Source: CAIKBL01 sp043734785 | Lineage (GTDB): Bacteria > Pseudomonadota > Gammaproteobacteria > Ga0077536 | NCBI GenBank assembly: GCA_043734785.1 | Contig: JAYTEX010000175.1 | Span: 1 to 64,000 of the forward strand | DNA: 64,000 nt | Direction of reading: 5' to 3' | Shown: piece after piece, positions 16,665 to 24,931 of the stretch | How the letters are laid out: every line of letters starts with the position of its first letter | Position numbering within the stretch: position 1 is the stretch's first letter | The notes under the pieces: model-generated | The model's database searches: none | What the model was told of the DNA's origin: nothing | Seen by the model: the letters and a program-made list of their open reading frames with translations, nothing else | Program-made: the position numbers and the translations under genes

Positions 16665-17825
16665 ATGACCGATCATTCCGAAACGATTGCGCAACTGCGC
16701 GAAACCGTCAAGCGAGTGTGCGATGAATTCCCCGGCGAATACTGGCGCGCCAAGGATCGCGAGCGCCAATATCCCACCGAGTTCGTGCACGCACTCACAG
16801 AACTGGGGCTGCTCGCCGCACTCATTCCCGAAGAGTACGGTGGCAGCGGCCTGCCGCTATCAGTCGGCGGCGAGATCCTGAAGGCCATCCACGAGTTCGG
16901 CGCCAATGCCGGGGCCTGCCACGCCCAGATGTACACCATGGGCACCGTTCTGCGTCACGGCAATGCCGAGCAGAAGGCCCAGTATTTGCCGGCCGTTGCG
17001 CGCGGCGAACTGCGCTTGCAGGCCTTCGGCGTCACCGAGCCCACGGCCGGGACCGACACCACCAGCATTTCCACGTTCGCGATGCGCAAAGGTGATCGCT
17101 ATGTGGTCAACGGCCAGAAAATCTGGACATCGCGCGCCGAGCAATCTGACCTCATGGTCTTGCTGGCGCGCACCACACCGAAAGACCAGGTCAAGAAACG
17201 CACCGAGGGCTTGTCGGTGTTTCTGATCGACATGCGCGAAACCGTCGGCCATGGCATGACGATAAAACCAATCCGTACGATGATCAATCATTCCACGACC
17301 GAAGTATTTTTTGACAACATGGAAATTCCGGCCAGCAGCCTGATCGGGGAAGAAGGTCAAGGGCTGCGCTACATCCTGTCCGGCATGAATGCCGAACGGA
17401 TTCTCATCGCCTCCGAATGCGTTGGCGATGGTCGCTGGTTTATCAAGAAAGCGCGGGATTACGCCTGCGAGCGCAAGGTCTTTGGCCGACCCATCGGCCA
17501 AAACCAGGGTATTCAATTTCCGATCGCGCGCGCATATGCCGAAGTCGAGGCGGCCAATCTGATGACAGACCGTGCGGCCGAACTCTACGAGGCCGGCAAG
17601 CCCTGTGGGACCGAGGCCAACATCTCCAAGCTGCTCGCCTCTGAAGCCGCTTGGCACGCTGCCGACACCTGCATGCAGACGTTCGGCGGCTTCGCGGTCG
17701 CTGAGGAGTACGACATTGAACGTAAGTTCCGCGAGACCCGCCTCTACCAGATTGCGCCCATCTCGACCAATCTGATCCTGTCCTATGTGGCCGAACACGA
17801 GCTTGGCCTCCCGCGCTCCTATTAA
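16665..17825 (+). CDS. Acyl-CoA dehydrogenase lacking the usual catalytic Glu
   Basis: 386 residues from the ATG at 16665; a GTG at 16632 gives an 11-residue extension. The FAD-binding and middle-domain motifs are standard (VTEPTAGTDTTS, QKIWTSRAEQSD, GRPIGQNQGIQ, QTFGGFAVAEEYDIERKFRE). In place of the terminal GEGTNE motif the protein has IAPISTNLILSYV, so the usual C-terminal catalytic Glu is Ile. Some family members place the base in another helix, as in isovaleryl-CoA dehydrogenase, so the enzyme may still be active on a branched or cyclic acyl-CoA. It is 14 bases upstream of the aldehyde dehydrogenase and in the same operon. Confidence 0.9.
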   Translation: MTDHSETIAQLRETVKRVCDEFPGEYWRAKDRERQYPTEFVHALTELGLLAALIPEEYGGSGLPLSVGGEILKAIHEFGANAGACHAQMYTMGTVLRHGNAEQKAQYLPAVARGELRLQAFGVTEPTAGTDTTSISTFAMRKGDRYVVNGQKIWTSRAEQSDLMVLLARTTPKDQVKKRTEGLSVFLIDMRETVGHGMTIKPIRTMINHSTTEVFFDNMEIPASSLIGEEGQGLRYILSGMNAERILIASECVGDGRWFIKKARDYACERKVFGRPIGQNQGIQFPIARAYAEVEAANLMTDRAAELYEAGKPCGTEANISKLLASEAAWHAADTCMQTFGGFAVAEEYDIERKFRETRLYQIAPISTNLILSYVAEHELGLPRSY

Positions 17826-17839
17826 CTCGAGGAGAATCC

Positions 17840-19330
17840 ATGTCCGCACTGCCGAAGTTCAATGCCTACATCAACGGACAATCCGTGCCATCGGTATCCG
17901 GTCAAACTTTTGAAACCGTCAATCCCTATACCGCACAAATATGGGCCGAAGTTGCACGCTGTAACGCGGCGGATGTCAATCGTGCGGTAGAAGCCGCGTG
18001 GAGCGCATTCACCACCGGCGACTGGCCGACACTAAACGCCACCCAACGCGGCGCAATGGTGCACAAGCTTGGCGATCTCATCCGCGATAACGCGCGTGAA
18101 CTCGCCGAATACGAGGTTCGCGACAACGGTAAACTGTTTGCCGAGATGTTCGGTCAGTGCAATTACATTCCGAACTGGTACTGGTACTACGGCGGCATGG
18201 CCGACAAGATCGAAGGCGCGGTGATTCCGATCGACAAGGCCGACGTCTTCAACTACACGCGGCACGAACCGTTGGGGGTCATTGCGTGCATTACGCCGTG
18301 GAATTCGCCGCTGCTGCTGCTCTCGTTCAAGCTCGCGGCGGCGCTTGCGGCCGGTAATACGGTGGTGATCAAGCCCTCGGAGTTCACATCCACCTCTACG
18401 CTGAAGCTGATGGAGCTCGTCGAGAAAGCGGGCTTCCCACCGGGGGTCGTGAACGTCGTGACCGGCTTCGGTAACGAGGTGGGAGCAGCGCTGGTCGAAC
18501 ATTCCAAAGTTGCCAAGGTGTGTTTCACCGGCGGGACCGAAAGCGGCGCCATGGTCTATCAAGCCGCCGCCAAGGGCTTGAAAGGCTGCACGTTGGAACT
18601 GGGCGGCAAGTCACCCAACATCGTGTTTGACGATGCCGTGCTCGACGATGCCGTGAAAGGCGCGATCTCCGGAATTTTCGCCGCTACCGGTCAGACCTGT
18701 ATCGCAGGATCCCGGCTGCTCGTGCAGGACTCGATATACGATGCTTTCGTCGCGCGCCTGGTCGCGTTCGCCAAAACCGCACGCATGGGTGATCCCATGG
18801 ACCCGAACACGCAGGTCGGGCCGGTGACGACACCGCCGCAGTACGAGAAAATCCTGAAATACATCGAAGTCGCGAAAAGCGAAGGCGCGGAATGCCTGCT
18901 CGGCGGCGGCCCCGGGAACGGACCCGAGTGCGGAGATTCGAAATGGTTCGTACAACCCACGATCTTCGGCGGCGTGACCAACCACATGCGAATCGCACAG
19001 GAAGAGGTGTTCGGTCCAGTGCTCTCGATCATTCGTTTCAAGACAGATGAGGAAGCGGTGGAGATCGCGAACGATATCGCGTTTGGTCTCGCCGCCGGCG
19101 TGTGGACGCAATCGATCAAGCGCGCGATCAAGATCTCGAATGCAATTCGCGCCGGCACAATCTGGGTCAATACCTACCGCGCGGTGAGTTATCTCTCGCC
19201 CTTCGGCGGCTATAAAAAATCTGGCTTAGGGCGCGAAAATGGGATCGAAGGCATGCGCGAGTTCCTGCAGACCAAGAGTGTGTGGATTTCGACGGCCTCC
19301 GATGTCCCCAACCCGTTCGTCATGCGCTAG
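17840..19330 (+). CDS. Aldehyde dehydrogenase
   Basis: 496 residues, the usual size for NAD(P)-dependent aldehyde dehydrogenases. Visible motifs: ITPWNSPLLLLSFKLA, the Rossmann region VCFTGGTESGA, catalytic Glu253 in LELGGKSPN, catalytic Cys287 in GQTCIAGSR and the C-terminal PFGGYKKSGLGRENG. It oxidises an aldehyde to the acid, presumably one formed earlier in the pathway, before CoA activation by the downstream CoA transferase three bases away. GAGGAG ribosome binding site. Substrate not predictable. Confidence 0.95.
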   Translation: MSALPKFNAYINGQSVPSVSGQTFETVNPYTAQIWAEVARCNAADVNRAVEAAWSAFTTGDWPTLNATQRGAMVHKLGDLIRDNARELAEYEVRDNGKLFAEMFGQCNYIPNWYWYYGGMADKIEGAVIPIDKADVFNYTRHEPLGVIACITPWNSPLLLLSFKLAAALAAGNTVVIKPSEFTSTSTLKLMELVEKAGFPPGVVNVVTGFGNEVGAALVEHSKVAKVCFTGGTESGAMVYQAAAKGLKGCTLELGGKSPNIVFDDAVLDDAVKGAISGIFAATGQTCIAGSRLLVQDSIYDAFVARLVAFAKTARMGDPMDPNTQVGPVTTPPQYEKILKYIEVAKSEGAECLLGGGPGNGPECGDSKWFVQPTIFGGVTNHMRIAQEEVFGPVLSIIRFKTDEEAVEIANDIAFGLAAGVWTQSIKRAIKISNAIRAGTIWVNTYRAVSYLSPFGGYKKSGLGRENGIEGMREFLQTKSVWISTASDVPNPFVMR

Positions 19331-19333
19331 GCC

Positions 19334-20443
19334 ATGAGCGCCCTCTCAGAGGTGCTCGTGGTGTCGTTGGAGCAGGCGGTCGCCGCGCCCTATGCCACGC
19401 GCCTGCTGGCCGAAGCCGGCGCGCGGGTGATCAAAATCGAGCGCGAAGAGGGCGATTTTGCGCGCGCCTACGATACCGTCGTCAACGGGGAATCCACCTT
19501 TTTTGTGTGGCTCAATGCGGGCAAGGAATCGCTGATCCTGGATGTGAAAGCGCCGGCAGATCAGGCGCTGTTACGCGCCATGTTGATCAAGGCCGATGTC
19601 TTCATTCAGAACCTGCGCCCTGGTGCGCTCGACCGCATCGGGTTCAGCTACAACGAGGTCGCCAAGCTGAATCCCGGCCTGGTCATGTGCAGTATCTCTG
19701 GCTACGGCATGGAAGGTCCGCTGGCTGAGATGAAGGCCTATGATTTTCTGGTCCAGGCGGAGAGCGGTTTGTGTTCGGTGACCGGCACGGACGGCGTACC
19801 CGCCCGTTGCGGGATCTCGATCAGCGATATTTCCACCGGCCTTTCCGCGTACGGAGAAATCCTGCGCGCGCTGCTGGAACGCGCCAAGACCGGACGCGGG
19901 CAGTTTCTCGACATCTCGCTGTTCGATGTCATGAGTGAGTGGATGAGCGTGCCGCTGGCGCTCTACCAATACGGGGGGCGTTTGCTCACCGGCACCGGTC
20001 TCGACCATCCACAAATAGCACCCTACGGCGCCTATGCGACTAAGGATGGCTTGATCATTATCGCCGTGCAGAACCATCGCGAGTGGATCAGCCTATGCGA
20101 GACGCTCGGCTGCGCGGAACTCCTAGGCGATGAACGGTTCAACACGATCCCGGCGCGCGTGCAACACCGAGAGGCGCTCAAGATCGAACTCGAGCGAATC
20201 TTCCTGCAGCATACGCGAGAGGAACTGGCGAGCATTCTGGATCGAGGCAGTATCGCCTATGGCAGAATCAACAACGTGCAGGATGTCTGGTCGCATCCGG
20301 CGTTGAAAACCAAGGAAGTCCTGTCGCGCGGGAAAACCGCGACCTTCGTGCGCAGAGTGTGCGATCAAGCGGAGGCTCCACGGGTGGTGCCAGGCCTGGG
20401 CGCACACACGGAGTCGATCAAGAAAGAATTTCTGGAGAAATAG
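19334..20443 (+). CDS. Family III CoA transferase (CaiB/BaiF type)
   Basis: 369 residues. Family III CoA transferases form interlinked dimers and move CoA between acids through an aspartyl-CoA intermediate; the expected Asp is D165 in ISISDISTGLSAYG. Other signatures are LLAEAGARVIKIE at the N-terminus, DVFIQNLRPGALDRIG, and the cyclic-loop region ETLGCAELLGDERF. It follows the aldehyde dehydrogenase immediately and would activate the acid product. Racemase activity of this superfamily is less likely because the His of AMACR is not in place. Confidence 0.9.
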   Translation: MSALSEVLVVSLEQAVAAPYATRLLAEAGARVIKIEREEGDFARAYDTVVNGESTFFVWLNAGKESLILDVKAPADQALLRAMLIKADVFIQNLRPGALDRIGFSYNEVAKLNPGLVMCSISGYGMEGPLAEMKAYDFLVQAESGLCSVTGTDGVPARCGISISDISTGLSAYGEILRALLERAKTGRGQFLDISLFDVMSEWMSVPLALYQYGGRLLTGTGLDHPQIAPYGAYATKDGLIIIAVQNHREWISLCETLGCAELLGDERFNTIPARVQHREALKIELERIFLQHTREELASILDRGSIAYGRINNVQDVWSHPALKTKEVLSRGKTATFVRRVCDQAEAPRVVPGLGAHTESIKKEFLEK

Positions 20444-20494
20444 CGTCAATCGCTAGAGGGCACGGCAATTAATAACATCTTAAGGGGAGTAGTC

Positions 20495-21433
20495 ATGAAC
20501 CTGAAATCAATCTGTGCGTTGGCGATAGTGGCGTGGGCGACCAACAGCGTCGCCGACGATGCCGCCTGGTATCCCTCCAAGTGGGGCAAGGACGATCAAC
20601 TCGGCGCCTTCAATATGAACGGCCCGGCACTGACACTCGAAGCCGCGAAACTCATCAAGACCGGCAAGACCTATCGTCTCGCCATCGAGTCGAATCCCTC
20701 CACCCCGGCCTTCCCGCCGCGCAACCTGCACGTGATCGTGCTCGCACCGAATCAGCTGTCCGGTAAGTCGCTCGGCAGCAACAAGATGACGTATGCGGAC
20801 GATATCATCAACGGCTGGGTCGGCGTTGGCTCGCAGATCGATGGCCTCGGTCACGCCGGGATCGATCAACGCTACTACAACGGTGTGCAAGGCAACGACT
20901 TCATCAAGCCCGATGGCCTCACCAAATTTGGGACGCAGCAGTTTCCGCCAGTCGTGACTCGCGGCATTCTAATCGACATGGCCAAGTGCGCCGGGAAAGA
21001 CATCCTTGATGTCGGCTACGCTTACACCAAGGTGTTAATCGAAGCCTGCGCCAAGCAACAGAACACCGAGATAAAACGCGGCGATGTGGTGCTGTTTAAT
21101 TCCGGCTGGATGAACATGATAACCAAGGATCTGGCCACGTATAACAAGGGCGAACCGGGCCTTGGCAAGGGCGGTGCGGAATATCTCGCCGGCCTGGAGG
21201 TCATGGCGGTGGGCGGGGATACTTGGGGCTTGGAAGTGCTACCAGCGGAAACGGCGGACGAAGCATTTCCAGTGCATCAGATTCTGTTGCCCAAGAACGG
21301 CATTTATATTCTCGAGAATATGGATACCCGCGAATTAGCGAAAGATCAAGCGTACGAATTCATGTTCGTGCTGGGTGCCGCGCGGCTGACTGGCGCGGTG
21401 CAGATGATCATCAATCCGGTCGCGATTCGCTAA
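20495..21433 (+). CDS. Secreted cyclase-family protein (kynurenine formamidase-like fold)
   Basis: 312 residues with a cleavable signal peptide (about 20 residues, ending near NSVADD). The rest matches the cyclase / arylformamidase fold: FAFNMN-like entry DDQLGAFNMNGPALTL, then GWVGVGSQIDGLGHAGI in the place of the HxGTHxDxPxH metal motif, RGDVVLFNSGW and a C-terminal PVHQILLPKNGIYILENM. The metal site is recognisable but altered. Members hydrolyse amides or lactones or act as dehydratases. The periplasmic location separates it from the CoA enzymes, so it may process the substrate before uptake. Good AGGGGAG ribosome site. Confidence 0.85.
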   Translation: MNLKSICALAIVAWATNSVADDAAWYPSKWGKDDQLGAFNMNGPALTLEAAKLIKTGKTYRLAIESNPSTPAFPPRNLHVIVLAPNQLSGKSLGSNKMTYADDIINGWVGVGSQIDGLGHAGIDQRYYNGVQGNDFIKPDGLTKFGTQQFPPVVTRGILIDMAKCAGKDILDVGYAYTKVLIEACAKQQNTEIKRGDVVLFNSGWMNMITKDLATYNKGEPGLGKGGAEYLAGLEVMAVGGDTWGLEVLPAETADEAFPVHQILLPKNGIYILENMDTRELAKDQAYEFMFVLGAARLTGAVQMIINPVAIR

Positions 21434-21440
21434 CTGCGTC

Positions 21441-21534
21441 ATCCCGGACGGAGCCGCGTAGCGGCGCAGGTCCGGGATCCAGGGGCATTTAAGGCTCAGG
21501 ATGGACCCCGGATAAACGCCGCGCGTTTTCCGGG
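21441..21534. repeat. REP-like pair of palindromes between cyclase and hydratase genes
   Basis: Two hairpins in tandem. The first pairs ATCCCGGAC (21441-21449) with GTCCGGGAT (21470-21478) with an inner GCCGC-GTA-GCGGC stem. The second pairs CCCGGATAAACGC (21507-21519) with GCGTTTTCCGGG (21523-21534). The CATCCCGGA...TCCGGGATCCAGG wording is a dispersed type seen in many proteobacteria. It may protect the upstream transcript end or reduce readthrough into 21567. Confidence 0.6.
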
Positions 21535-21566
21535 ATGTCGGGGTTGATGCGTTCACGCGTTGATCA

Positions 21567-22619
21567 ATGAAACCCTTCTACACGATGAGAGAAAACGCCG
21601 TGGCTACCATTCTAATCGACGGTCCCTACTTCGAAGAATTTACCAGCGGCCAGACGTTTGTCGCGCCGTCCATCACGGTCACCGATGGGCACGCGGCGGT
21701 GTATGCCGCGTTGTTCGGTGATCGCATGCGTTTGCCGCTGGATCGGCACCTGTCACGTAAGGTCACGGGCGATCCACGTGGTCTGTGTCATCCGTATCTC
21801 GCGATGCACCTCGCGGCGGGCCAGACGACTTATGCCTCGCAACATGTGAAAGGTAATCTGTTCTATCGCGGCGTGCTGCTACAGCGCCCCGTGTTCCTTG
21901 GTGACTCGCTCTACACCACCACCAAGGTGGTGGGTCTGAAACAAAATAAAGCCAAAGCCGGGCGCGCCGCCACCGGCATGGTGGCGCTTGAAATGACCAC
22001 AGTGAATCAGCGAGACGAAGTCGTACTGCATTTCTGGCGGTGTCCCATGATTGCTTGCAAAGACCCTGCGGCTTTGACTGGGCATAACGATAACTTTGAT
22101 TGGATGAAAAACACGTTCTCAATCGAGGAGCTGACTGGCGCGTTACCACAGCAGTGGAACCTCGCGCCGCTCGCCAGTGATCTCACGGGTTTAAAGTCAC
22201 CGACCGTGGCCGCGGGAGACGTGTTCGAAATCGCCCCCAAAGACACCGTGACCTGTGCGCCCGAGCTCGTGCGAATGTCGCTCAATATCGCCTACACCCA
22301 TACCGACGAGACACGGAGTTATCTGGGCCAGCGCCTGGTCTACGGGGGGCACACGATATCGCTCGCCCTGGCGCAGATCGGGCGCGCGCTGCCCAATCTG
22401 CTGCACATGGTGGCCTGGCGCCATTGTGATCACCTGGGCCCCGTGCTTGAAGGCGATTTGATCAGCAGCCGTTTCACGGTGGTGAGTTGTCATCCCGTGC
22501 AAACCGGGGGCACGCTTTATGACCTGTCCGTAGAGGCTTCTGCGCACCGCAAGAACAAGAATGGCGAGATGCTAGGCGAGAAGGTACTCGATTGGGGCTT
22601 GGTGGTATGGGGAGCTTGA
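21567..22619 (+). CDS. MaoC-like double-hotdog enoyl-CoA hydratase
   Basis: 350 residues made of two hotdog halves. The first has FEEFTSGQTFVAP, FGDRMRLPLD and AMHLAAGQTTY; the second has VYGGHTISLALAQIGRALPN and GDLISSRFTV. This layout fits MaoC-type hydratases such as mesaconyl/2-methylfumaryl-CoA hydratases, which add water to an unsaturated CoA ester without the crotonase fold. It would follow the acyl-CoA dehydrogenase step. An internal start at the second Met (MRENAVATILIDG) is possible. Confidence 0.8.
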   Translation: MKPFYTMRENAVATILIDGPYFEEFTSGQTFVAPSITVTDGHAAVYAALFGDRMRLPLDRHLSRKVTGDPRGLCHPYLAMHLAAGQTTYASQHVKGNLFYRGVLLQRPVFLGDSLYTTTKVVGLKQNKAKAGRAATGMVALEMTTVNQRDEVVLHFWRCPMIACKDPAALTGHNDNFDWMKNTFSIEELTGALPQQWNLAPLASDLTGLKSPTVAAGDVFEIAPKDTVTCAPELVRMSLNIAYTHTDETRSYLGQRLVYGGHTISLALAQIGRALPNLLHMVAWRHCDHLGPVLEGDLISSRFTVVSCHPVQTGGTLYDLSVEASAHRKNKNGEMLGEKVLDWGLVVWGA

Positions 22620-22763
22620 GACGTCACATGGATCGCACAAGCCGCATGCGGATACCTCGAATTTTCAGTTGAACGGCGGGGCCTCGGCTTTCTTCTTGGT
22701 GCCCTGTTTGTGCTTGATAGTTACGCTTGACATATATAGGTGTACGGAGAATGATGGCTTTCG

Positions 22764-23048
22764 ATGGCAATCAAAACGTGGGCTTGTAACAGAACGGAAT
22801 TGATATTCAACGGCGGTAGTCCCGATATTGTTCCTCGCACCCTGTTGAAGCGAGCGCACGGGAAGCTTCTTATGCTGCATGCCGCAGTGGATTTGCGTGA
22901 TTTACGGGTACCCTCGGCGAATTGCCTTGAGAAGCTCCACGGCGACCGCGCCGGGCAATACAGCATCCGGATCAACAACCAATACCGGGTTTGTTTTTCG
23001 TGGCGCGGCGGCGATGCCTACCAAGTTGAAATCGCGGACTATCACTGA
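22764..23048 (+). CDS. higB: HigB/RelE-family mRNA interferase toxin
   Basis: 94 residues of the RelE/HigB fold: KRAHGKLLMLHAAVDLRDLR, then LEKLHGDRAGQYSIRINNQY and the conserved ending RVCFSWRGGDAYQVEIADYH. HigB toxins cut mRNA at the ribosome and are neutralised by the HigA protein. The toxin precedes the antitoxin by 12 bases, the order typical of higBA. It sits between catabolic genes, so the pair probably arrived horizontally. Confidence 0.93.
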   Translation: MAIKTWACNRTELIFNGGSPDIVPRTLLKRAHGKLLMLHAAVDLRDLRVPSANCLEKLHGDRAGQYSIRINNQYRVCFSWRGGDAYQVEIADYH

Positions 23049-23060
23049 GGAACTGATACC

Positions 23061-23351
23061 ATGCGCGCGCCCATCCATCCCGGCAAAATTCTTAAAACTG
23101 AATTTTTGGACGAACTCGGACTCACCGCTTATGCGCTGGCCAAGGCGCTTCGCGTGCCCGCGAACCGTGTCACCGGGATCGTCAATGGTGATCGTGGCAT
23201 CACGGCGGATACCGCGCTGCGCTTGTCCCGGTACTTTGGCACGAGTCCGGAATTCTGGCTGAACCTTCAAGCGCACTACGATCTTTCCGTCGCCAAGCGG
23301 ACTCTCGGCCAGAAGATCGAGCGGGAAGTGCCCGTCATGACGGCGGCGTAG
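23061..23351 (+). CDS. higA: HigA antitoxin (XRE-type HTH)
   Basis: 96 residues. Opens with the HigA hallmark IHPGKILKTEFLDELGL, then a helix-turn-helix (AYALAKALRVPANRVTGIVN) and the conserved TALRLSRYFGTSPEFWLNLQ. It binds HigB and represses the higBA promoter. It is immediately downstream of higB. The unusually short region between the catabolic gene and higB carries a TTGACA, consistent with its own promoter. Confidence 0.95.
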   Translation: MRAPIHPGKILKTEFLDELGLTAYALAKALRVPANRVTGIVNGDRGITADTALRLSRYFGTSPEFWLNLQAHYDLSVAKRTLGQKIEREVPVMTAA

Positions 23352-23450
23352 GTACCTCACGCCGCACTCCGGTGATACCCTCTGTGAGCACGAAGCCAAT
23401 GCCATCGAACTTGCGAACTTGCCGCGTTGGCCGGATGCCGGCACAAAAGC

Positions 23451-24230
23451 TCACAGACTTGCCGTATGCCCGCCGTCCACCGTCATCAGGTTGCCATTCA
23501 TATAGCGTGACGCATCCGAGGCCAGGTAAATGAGCGCGCCATCCAGCTCCGAAGGCTCGCCGAAACGCTGGGCCGGGATCCGACTGCGTAGTCGCTCGCC
23601 AGCCGGTGTCTGCAACCATTCATCGTTCATCTCGGTCGTGAAATAGCCGGGCGCCAAGGCATTCACGCGAATGCCAGAAGACGCCAGATCCACGCACAAG
23701 TCGCGGCCCAGATTGATCAAGCCCGCCTTCGCAGCGGAGTAAGGCGCAAGATGCCCGATCGCGCGGATGCCAAGAACAGACGCGATATTGATGATGCTCG
23801 CGCCGCGCTTATCGGCCAACCGGCGCTTGATCACTTCTTGTGCGAGAACCCAGGGGCCACGCAGATTGGTCTCATACACCGTGTCCCACTGCTCGTCCGT
23901 GAGCTTCTGCGGCGCTTTCGGGATCGCAATACCAGCGTTGTTGACCAGCACATCGATCGGCGCAATCGCTTCAACCGCCGCCACGCAGGCGCGAATATTC
24001 TCGCGCTCGCGCACGTCCAACGCATAAACCTCGCAGCGCCCGCCCTCCGCACGCAACTCCACTGCCAGCGCTTCCAGCTTGGAAGTCCCGCGCGAACATA
24101 GCGCGACTCGCGCACCTGCCCTGGTCAAGGTGCGGGCAAAATGGCGGCCAAGGCCGCTGGACGCACCGGTGACCAGAATATGTTTGGCGGACAGATCGAA
24201 CACTGAAGTCAAAAACGTTTTCGGATCCAT
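23451..24230 (-). CDS. Short-chain dehydrogenase/reductase
   Basis: 259 residues of the classical SDR type: cofactor motif TGASSGLG, NNAG after strand 4, catalytic Ser in INIASVLG, YSAAKAG with Tyr and Lys, and the NGNLMTVDGG ending. Arg in LCSRG suggests NADP(H) preference. Probable role is oxidation or reduction of a hydroxy/keto group in the catabolic route. It ends about 100 bases after the convergent HigA gene; a MITE-like copy begins 30 bases upstream of its start. Confidence 0.9.
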   Translation of the reverse strand: MDPKTFLTSVFDLSAKHILVTGASSGLGRHFARTLTRAGARVALCSRGTSKLEALAVELRAEGGRCEVYALDVRERENIRACVAAVEAIAPIDVLVNNAGIAIPKAPQKLTDEQWDTVYETNLRGPWVLAQEVIKRRLADKRGASIINIASVLGIRAIGHLAPYSAAKAGLINLGRDLCVDLASSGIRVNALAPGYFTTEMNDEWLQTPAGERLRSRIPAQRFGEPSELDGALIYLASDASRYMNGNLMTVDGGHTASL

Positions 24231-24259
24231 GGATTCCCTCGTGTATGCAAACCTAATTT

Positions 24260-24747
24260 AGTCGTCCCTGATCCGCCGAGTGACCGCGTCGTCGCGAATC
24301 TGAGTATCCGCGCGAGCGGGTCTACTCACTGTTGAGCTTCGCAAGCTCACCCCAACCTACCCGATCGGGTCAAGCTCACCCCAACAACCCGATCGGGTTT
24401 CGTGTCTGCGCGCGATTTTGCAAGCTTTCGCCCCGCTCAGCGGGCAGCGTGTTCAAGGTAGGTTGGGGTGAGCGCCGCGAACCCCAACATCCATTATTCG
24501 CCGAATCACCGCGTCGTCGCGAATCTGAGTATCCGCGCGTGCGGGTCTACTCACTGTTGGGCTTCGCAAGCTCACCCCAACCTACCCGATCGGGTCAAGC
24601 TCACCCCAACAACCCGCTCGGGTTTCGTGTCTGCGCGCGATTTTGCAAGCTTTCGCTGCTCAACCCACAAATCTTCCAAAATCATCTCGCCACAATGCGA
24701 GCAGTTCCCTATTTCCACCGCGCAGAATGCTTTTTTCAGGGACGACT
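24260..24747 (+). repeat. MITE-like element, copy 3 of 3, with internal duplication
   Basis: 488 bp. Ends AGTCGTCCCTG and TTTTTTCAGGGACGACT; AATTT flanks both sides (24255-24259 and 24748-24752). The interior carries a ~160 bp module twice (starting near 24271 and 24495; shift about 224 bases) with very few differences, each with two tandem CTCACCCCAAC units. The left end lacks the segment seen in copy 1 between the terminal repeat and the core. A recombination between two elements or a tandem duplication would explain this. Confidence 0.85.
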
Positions 24748-24755
24748 AATTTAAA

Positions 24756-24885
24756 CCTAGAAACCGAAGTTGACCGTTTAGAGATGTGAGCCAGCGTATG
24801 ACTGGATTGAGGGTTGTCGTTCAAACCTGCGTCACTTTAGGGTGACCGTCGCTACGCGATGCGCCGATTAACTGAAATCTCTAGG
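24756..24885 (+). repeat. Second repeat family with CCTAGAAACC ends, copy A
   Basis: 130 bp. The left end CCTAGAAACCGAAGTTGA and the right end TTAACTGAAATCTCTAGG are imperfect inverted repeats. The interior has GTGAGCCAGCGTATGACTGG and GTTCAAACCTGCGTCACTTT. A matching copy lies at 32499-32618. Non-coding. It lies three bases beyond the target duplication of the neighbouring MITE-like copy, so the two insertions are nearly adjacent. Confidence 0.75.
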
Positions 24886-24931
24886 ATAATCGCTCCGGGC
24901 TTTCCAGGAAGACGGAATGAAATCGGCCCGC

